64,000 bases of DNA from Cylicocyclus nassatus (taxonomy: Eukaryota; Nematoda; Chromadorea; Rhabditida; Strongylidae): assembly GCA_958299035.1 (NCBI GenBank), contig CATQJL010000112.1:48938941-49002940 (forward strand), given 5' to 3'. This document shows positions 58,811 to 64,000 of the stretch, piece after piece (the first letter of the stretch is position 1; every line of letters begins with the position of its first letter). A model generated the notes under the pieces. That model saw only the letters and a list, made by a program, of their open reading frames with translations, ran no database searches and was not told where the DNA came from. The translations under genes were made by a program, and so were the position numbers.

Positions 58811-60204
58811 ATGACGAGAAAGTGTGTACTTCTCAACCTCCTCAACAGCCAGAGCCATAACTCAGTCGTCTAATGCGTCTCCATTGGACCTGACATTGTC
58901 CAGTACTTTGAGTTTCCTCCTCGAATTGCCGGCTTTGATCGACAAAAAATTTCGAGAGGTACTGTGTAGAGAACAGATACTCCTTTTTTTCCCTTTTAAG
59001 AAGTTCAAAATGTGGTTTTTTCACACACATGGGATTTTTTCTGTAAATGTTGAAGGACAGAAAACGTGTTTTATGAAGAAGAAACTGGCAACATGTGTGT
59101 GGTTTGTGTTTCGCCGATTCAGTCATACAGTTGTTGCACCTCACAGGGGTAAAAAAACTTTCATGTTTATTATTGACATCTGCAGCAGCTGTAAATCACG
59201 ACAGCAAGTCTAGTCTATAAATCTGTGAGAAATGAAAGATTGAAAATTTCGAGGCATCTGATGGGTTTTCATACTATGAGGTACAGCTGTGGTGTAGTAT
59301 CTGGATTGTTGAGGCTGAATCAGTTTTGATAAACCACCGTATACCTCTTGATCCAATCAACATGGGCTAATCTTGAAAGAAGGCTCAAAGAGCATTTCTT
59401 TTTCAACATTTCTGAGAACTCGTGCACCTTCGCAGCTTATCAAACTTGGTGTGATACGCGCAATTTCACAGCGTACAAAATAACAAACTGCTGAATAGAA
59501 GCTTACAGAGTCAAGCTGCTGTACAGTTGCTTGGGCGCTGCTGTGTCAACGTCGTGCCAGCGCCGTGCTAGCGCATGTCAAGATACACACGCACGATTTC
59601 GCATTGTTCGTGGTTCCCCGTTATGCAGCGCTAGTGCAACTTGCGCAGGGAACTCCGAAAATAGATTTAGGGGCAACATGTGGTAGTGGTACCACAAAAC
59701 TTTTATGAAGCAACTAGGTGCAGGAAAGGTTCAAAAATGTTAGGATAAGATTATGGTACGGTCCTATGTTTAAAAGTGTAGGATCGAAGGAAACAAAATT
59801 TGGAATTACTCCTTATTTAGGAAAATGTAGAAGAATTTTCATGAGAAGATCAATGAGATTTGATTTTACGATTGTTCGATTGCAAAAATTACCGTCAAAT
59901 TCTGCTTGACTGTGGATAAGAGAAGGCATAGGCGCACGGCATTCGCACGCACGGCGTTGCTAAGTGTGTCATAAGGATATAGCTTTTAAACTCTCGATAT
60001 TATTGCGCAGTGCAAGCTTTTCATTCATGGAGGAATAGTAGAATCGAGTGTCATATCGCGCTGAAAATGGAAAACCCGCATTTTGCACAAAGAACAACCT
60101 ATATAAATCGTACTTCTGTTATTCAGATATGCAGGTATACTGCGACTACGAGCGCTCTTTGTGCTCAAACCGATCAAATTCCGCGCGATCGCGTAAGAAG
60201 TTGT

Positions 60205-60468
60205 TCACTCGATGCGAAAAACTTTCGACATTGCGTCGAACTCTAACGGGTCACGTGTATTGATCCGGGTGCTGATGTCAGGAGGGGACTGTAGCGGGTC
60301 ACGAGTATAGGTTGGTGGTGTGATGTATTGGGTTTGTTTATCCGCACTAAAGGGGGGATCGGCTGAGATAAAAGAACGCACGCGGGAATCTAGAATTTGG
60401 GGGATACCGACGCAATCGTCTAAAGGATGCATACGCATTTCTTCTATTTCAGGATTCACGAGCTGCAA
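60205..60468 (-). pseudogene. Conserved exon-like segment of the family (copy C)
   Basis: Preceded by a good acceptor (TTTCTTGCAG), the minus frame reads LVNPEIEEMRMHPLDDCVGI, PQILDSRVRSFISADPPFSA, DKQTQYITPPTYTRDPLQSP and continues to a stop at 60205. It is the best preserved of the three copies. Whether it is expressed is unknown; the flanking exons were not identified. Confidence 0.45.
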
Positions 60469-62689
60469 GAAAGAAGGTGTAGCGTTTCAGGCACTCTGCC
60501 GCAGTTTTGCATCTTAAGGGCAGGGGGTTTTCCCTACTGCAAATTTCCCGTAAATGCAGAGGTTAGGCGAAAATTTGCCATAAATAACAATGGAGACGAA
60601 ACGTTGCCCCAGAATAATTCGAACAAAAGAAATTCCCCATTAATTCCCAAGCGCTATATATTCAACAGATTTTACGAGGGAGGTGGTGCAAGAAATATGG
60701 GAGGAAAGCAATTAACTTCTATACCTTCCTTTTTTGCCGCAGCAAGTTTTTGCCTTGCCATAGGTTTTCTATCTCTCTGGAAAGCATTTTTCCTTCTGCA
60801 TGCTGTGTTCTTTGAGGCCACGGTTTTCCGTTATGAGTAAATGAATTGTTCTTTAAAAACCGTGAGCCATATAACTCATTCACTACCCGAAAGAACTTTT
60901 CATGAAGAAAATCAGACTCAGTCCCATTTTGAAAGGCCTTAAAGGCCAGGTACGTGCAATCGTTTGCCTGGGAGGGTAGGGGGGGGGGGGGCTGGAGTTA
61001 TGTCCTGATAATCAAAACTCTGTTCATTCTCCTGGATCCCACTATAGGATCACGGTAATCCTACGGCAGCCTTGCGGCAAGGCGAATTCATAAATTTTCG
61101 CAAGAATATATTTTTTGTTTTTAGTAGCTCCACGTGTAGCATGTATCGAGCTTCAAGGAGGTAGCAAATATAAACTACGTTATCAAATAGTAAAGGTTGT
61201 ATTAAATAAAAAATGCTAATGTAAGTGACTACATTTTGACAATTTGATTTTCTGCTAATGTTTTGTTCTAGGCGGTGAAGGGTAAGTTTACTCCTACTGC
61301 AAGGGGTCATTATCAAGATTTCGTGCAGAATAGTTCTTTTTTCCTCCGTATATTTCAACAGCACTTTGATTTTCACGGAGATTATATCGAAAAGCAAAAA
61401 TAGGAACATTGGCTTTCATCATTAGGTCAAAAACATCATGTACGCTGAACTTACACTGCACACTGTAAGTTGTTCCGCGGCAAAAAGGAAACATGAAACC
61501 AAAAAATTGTTACTCTTATTTGTTAATACGATAAATATTGAGTATTTGCATGTCCTTCTTGAAGTAAATAGATAAAACGTGGTAATTTGTCTCCGTTACA
61601 TTCCTGGAAATAAGCTCTGGTCAGGTATTGAATTTTAACTTCTTCTTCTAGCAACAGGGATTCTTAAGTTTTACTTGAAGTGGAATACAGCGTATTTTTT
61701 AAATAAGAAAATTGCGCAAATGCACTCAGACACATCGACGGTTCTCGAGACAGTGGTGATGACCAATGCATCTCGAACTGTCAGTTTGTGCGAAAATCTG
61801 CTCACTAGCAATTTATGCATTCTCATCAACAGCTAGAGTGACCGCAAATCACTGATCTGCAGGTGTTTGTTTTGTGGTCTCCAAAATTTGCATAAATGGC
61901 AGTCCGGCTACTCCAGCTGCCGGGTATTTTCCAACACTTTTACTGTGCGATCGGCTGGAAGGAACGATTGGAGCACACCGGGGGCCAGCAAAAAATGAAG
62001 AATGTTTGAAAATTGCCTGAAATTAAGATATAGTGGTCTGTCCATTATTACAACGTATAGGTTGTGAAATAAATTGACAGAAAGACTATCGAATAACCGG
62101 TTCTGTCTTTCTGAGAAGAAAAAAAAAGAGGAAGCATTGGGTACTGCAAGGTCATTCGAAAAGCCAAACGCACAACAATAAAAACTATCTTCATGCGATT
62201 TACATCAAATGTACGCTCTTTTTTGGGACACACTGTATGTGTTGCATTGCAATTGCACATTTTACCAATAGTCTACTCAATTATAAGAGAACGAAAATTT
62301 TCAGCGTACAGTCTTTTTCAACTCGGAGTAGGCAAAATATTCCAAGTAGAGCAGCGCGTCCGCACCGCCACTGGCTCGGCGAGATAGACTAATGAAGAGA
62401 CGCAGACTGCAAAACGGCGCGAATAGTCGCGAAGCGGGCTCCCGCCAATCCAATTTCCAAGCTGGGTTGAAACTTACTATACTCGCTAATATGCAGTGAA
62501 GAATTGCAGATAAAGTAAAATAATTCCAGTATAAATAGACGATTATGCAATAACGAAAAATCCAAGCTAATCCCATCTAAATACCACGTTTCCCGGGCAT
62601 TTTTTGCCCTTTCACAGCTAACTAATCTAGTCTCCTTTTCTCTTATCCTAATTAATAACCGATTGGAAGTCATAGCTTTGATATAGGTA

Positions 62690-63379
62690 CCCTATTTTTA
62701 GGTGTATAAGCCGCACTCGTTTTGCTCTAAACGTGAGCAAACCCAGCAGTGCCGTGCGCATGTGTCTCGCAAAGCGGTCGCTTTCTCGCACATTGCTCTC
62801 ACTGGGTGTATGCCCTTCTGAACCGCTTCGTCCTAGCGCTAATTACTCTGCCCGGGCGGCGCTAGTTACTCCACATTTTTTATAATCTATCAGAGTTTTC
62901 AAATATTTCTGAACATTTCAGAGCAAGCGAGGTACACGGATAATGATAGTGACGATGTTTGAATTGTGAAGACAAGAAGTTGAAAAAGTTGCATGTTTTT
63001 ACTGGTTCGTGATTTCTTCGCTCTGCACACTTTTCAAAACACATGAAGTCTGCACGTGTAAGCTTAAGGATTTACCTAAGCCGCCCACGTATAATATTTT
63101 TGAGTTTCATGAGAAACTCGAAATCTTGTTTAATTCTTTTCATCACGAGAATGCCTTTGCAGTCCAATTCAGACGTCTCTAACGACGCATAGCTCTCGCC
63201 TTTCCAAGCGCCGCGGCAACGCCGACCAATCAGAGGTGCGCAGTGATTAGGCTGCTGATGCTAGCAGTTCAGAAGGGCCGCTTCCCCTCTCACTTAACGC
63301 GCCCCATGGTAACAGCCAGTCTTTTGGCGTGTTCATCTTTAGAGCAAACGGGGTGCGGCTTATACACCTGAAAGCAGGA
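62690..63379. mobile_element. 690-bp TIR element inserted at TA in copy C
   Basis: Left end CCCTATTTTTAGGTGTATAA and right end reverse complement TCCTGCTTTCAGGTGTATAA continue as GCCGCAC..GTTTGCTCTAAA, giving TIRs of about 45-50 bases with a few mismatches. TA flanks both sides (62688-62689, 63380-63381). Copies A and B have no insert here. No transposase. TA duplication and size fit a non-autonomous Tc1/mariner-superfamily element. Confidence 0.75.
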
Positions 63380-64000
63380 TAGATGATATTATAATACTTT
63401 TATGTGGAAGACAAATGTGCAATGAAGGTAATTAGGTTTCTTTCTCTAAGGCAGCTGACATTAATCTGCGATCAATTAGTATAGAATTAAGAGCAATTTG
63501 CATGTGAGTAATAGCAAACAATCTAGAATCCGCTTATAGGGAATTTACTAAATATCACGCACTAGTGAAAGGCTGAAGGCTAGCTGAGTGACTAAGTGAT
63601 GACTTTATTGTAATAATGTGAGAAGAATGTGATTCACTTTCTGCGTTTTCCGTTGCGTGCAGTTTCGCTGGTTATCATGGGTTCGTTTGTTCTGTGAACA
63701 TTATAACATCTGAATTATCGTTACGGGCTGAATGTATGAGAATACACTTTGGCGTCTTTTTCCTCGTCATTTGATCGTTTTGACGGAAGTTGGATAGGTT
63801 CTGAACTGTGACACTCTATAAGATGTGGTTTATGAACTGATTTAACTTAACTGGTCCTGGAAAACTGTGGTCCAGTTTTTGCTGTATTCTGAGGAAAAAA
63901 GAAGTGAGAGCTGTAATCGGCTGAGAAATCAAAATAGAATTTTTCGTTAAACTTCTCATTGCGCATCTCTGAGAGACTGAACAAATACTGATGGAGCTCT

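Larger units (their letters stand above)
58811..64000. repeat. Dispersed ~6-kb family, copy C, cut by window end
   Basis: Collinear with copies A and B from the ATGACGAGAAAG flank onward. It still aligns with about 33600 of copy A at base 64000, so roughly a kilobase of the family lies outside. It carries a private 690-bp insertion at 62690-63379. Confidence 0.85.

Overview
The window is eukaryotic: AT-rich, sparsely coding, full of repeats, with very short introns bounded by GTRAGT donors and TTTCAG acceptors and with several families of transposon debris. Intron style, the CR1-type retrotransposon, the mariner, hAT and tRNA-derived SINE insertions and SMARCC-like and filamin-like gene fragments together point to a nematode. 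A strongylid or hookworm-like species is my guess. I see no prokaryotic features.

Left end (1-4266, minus strand). The outstanding object is an intronless open reading frame that starts at 2482 and is still open at base 1 (827 complete codons). It encodes tandem Ulp1-like (peptidase clan CE, C48-type) cysteine protease modules. Two have complete His-Asp-Gln-Cys sets (H100/D117/Q164/C170 and H393/D410/Q454/C460). A third (H675/D695/E734/M740) aligns with them but has lost the nucleophile. A 25-residue acidic/basic repeat and a basic, NLS-like tail follow the second module. Upstream lie a pyrimidine-rich repeat, a perfect 448-bp (CA)n tract and a second intronless ORF of 118 codons.

4225-10519 is a 3144-bp tandem duplication, almost identical between copies, whose breakpoints cut that 118-codon ORF on one side and an exon of an eight-exon gene (10258-11674, minus) on the other. 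Each unit carries two candidate exons of another gene; the left unit also carries the last exons of the eight-exon gene.

11.7-21.3 kb holds local duplications and decayed gene pieces on the minus strand: a SMARCC/SWI3-like C-terminal pseudogene (14.0-15.2 kb) with stops and a frameshift, a second copy of its Pro/Gln-rich tail, a frameshifted filamin-type repeat (18.5-18.7 kb) and unidentified exon chains with in-frame stops. 21.2-23.5 kb is a 5'-truncated CR1/Jockey-type non-LTR retrotransposon with an intact 680-codon reverse transcriptase ORF.

23.5-64 kb is dominated by a dispersed family about 6 kb long present in three same-orientation copies: A (about 27.2-34.6 kb), B (about 51.1-57.8 kb) and C (58.8 kb to the window end). 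Comparing copies gives the empty site for several younger insertions: a 639-bp GC-rich TIR element with a TAC duplication and a ~510-bp insert (copy A), a 1.74-kb element with ~200-bp inverted repeats (copy B), and a 690-bp TIR element at TA (copy C). Between the copies lie a mariner remnant, a 377-bp hAT-type MITE with an 8-bp duplication, a 287-bp tRNA-derived SINE with a 12-bp duplication, a ~117-bp minisatellite and long stretches in which I recognise no gene.
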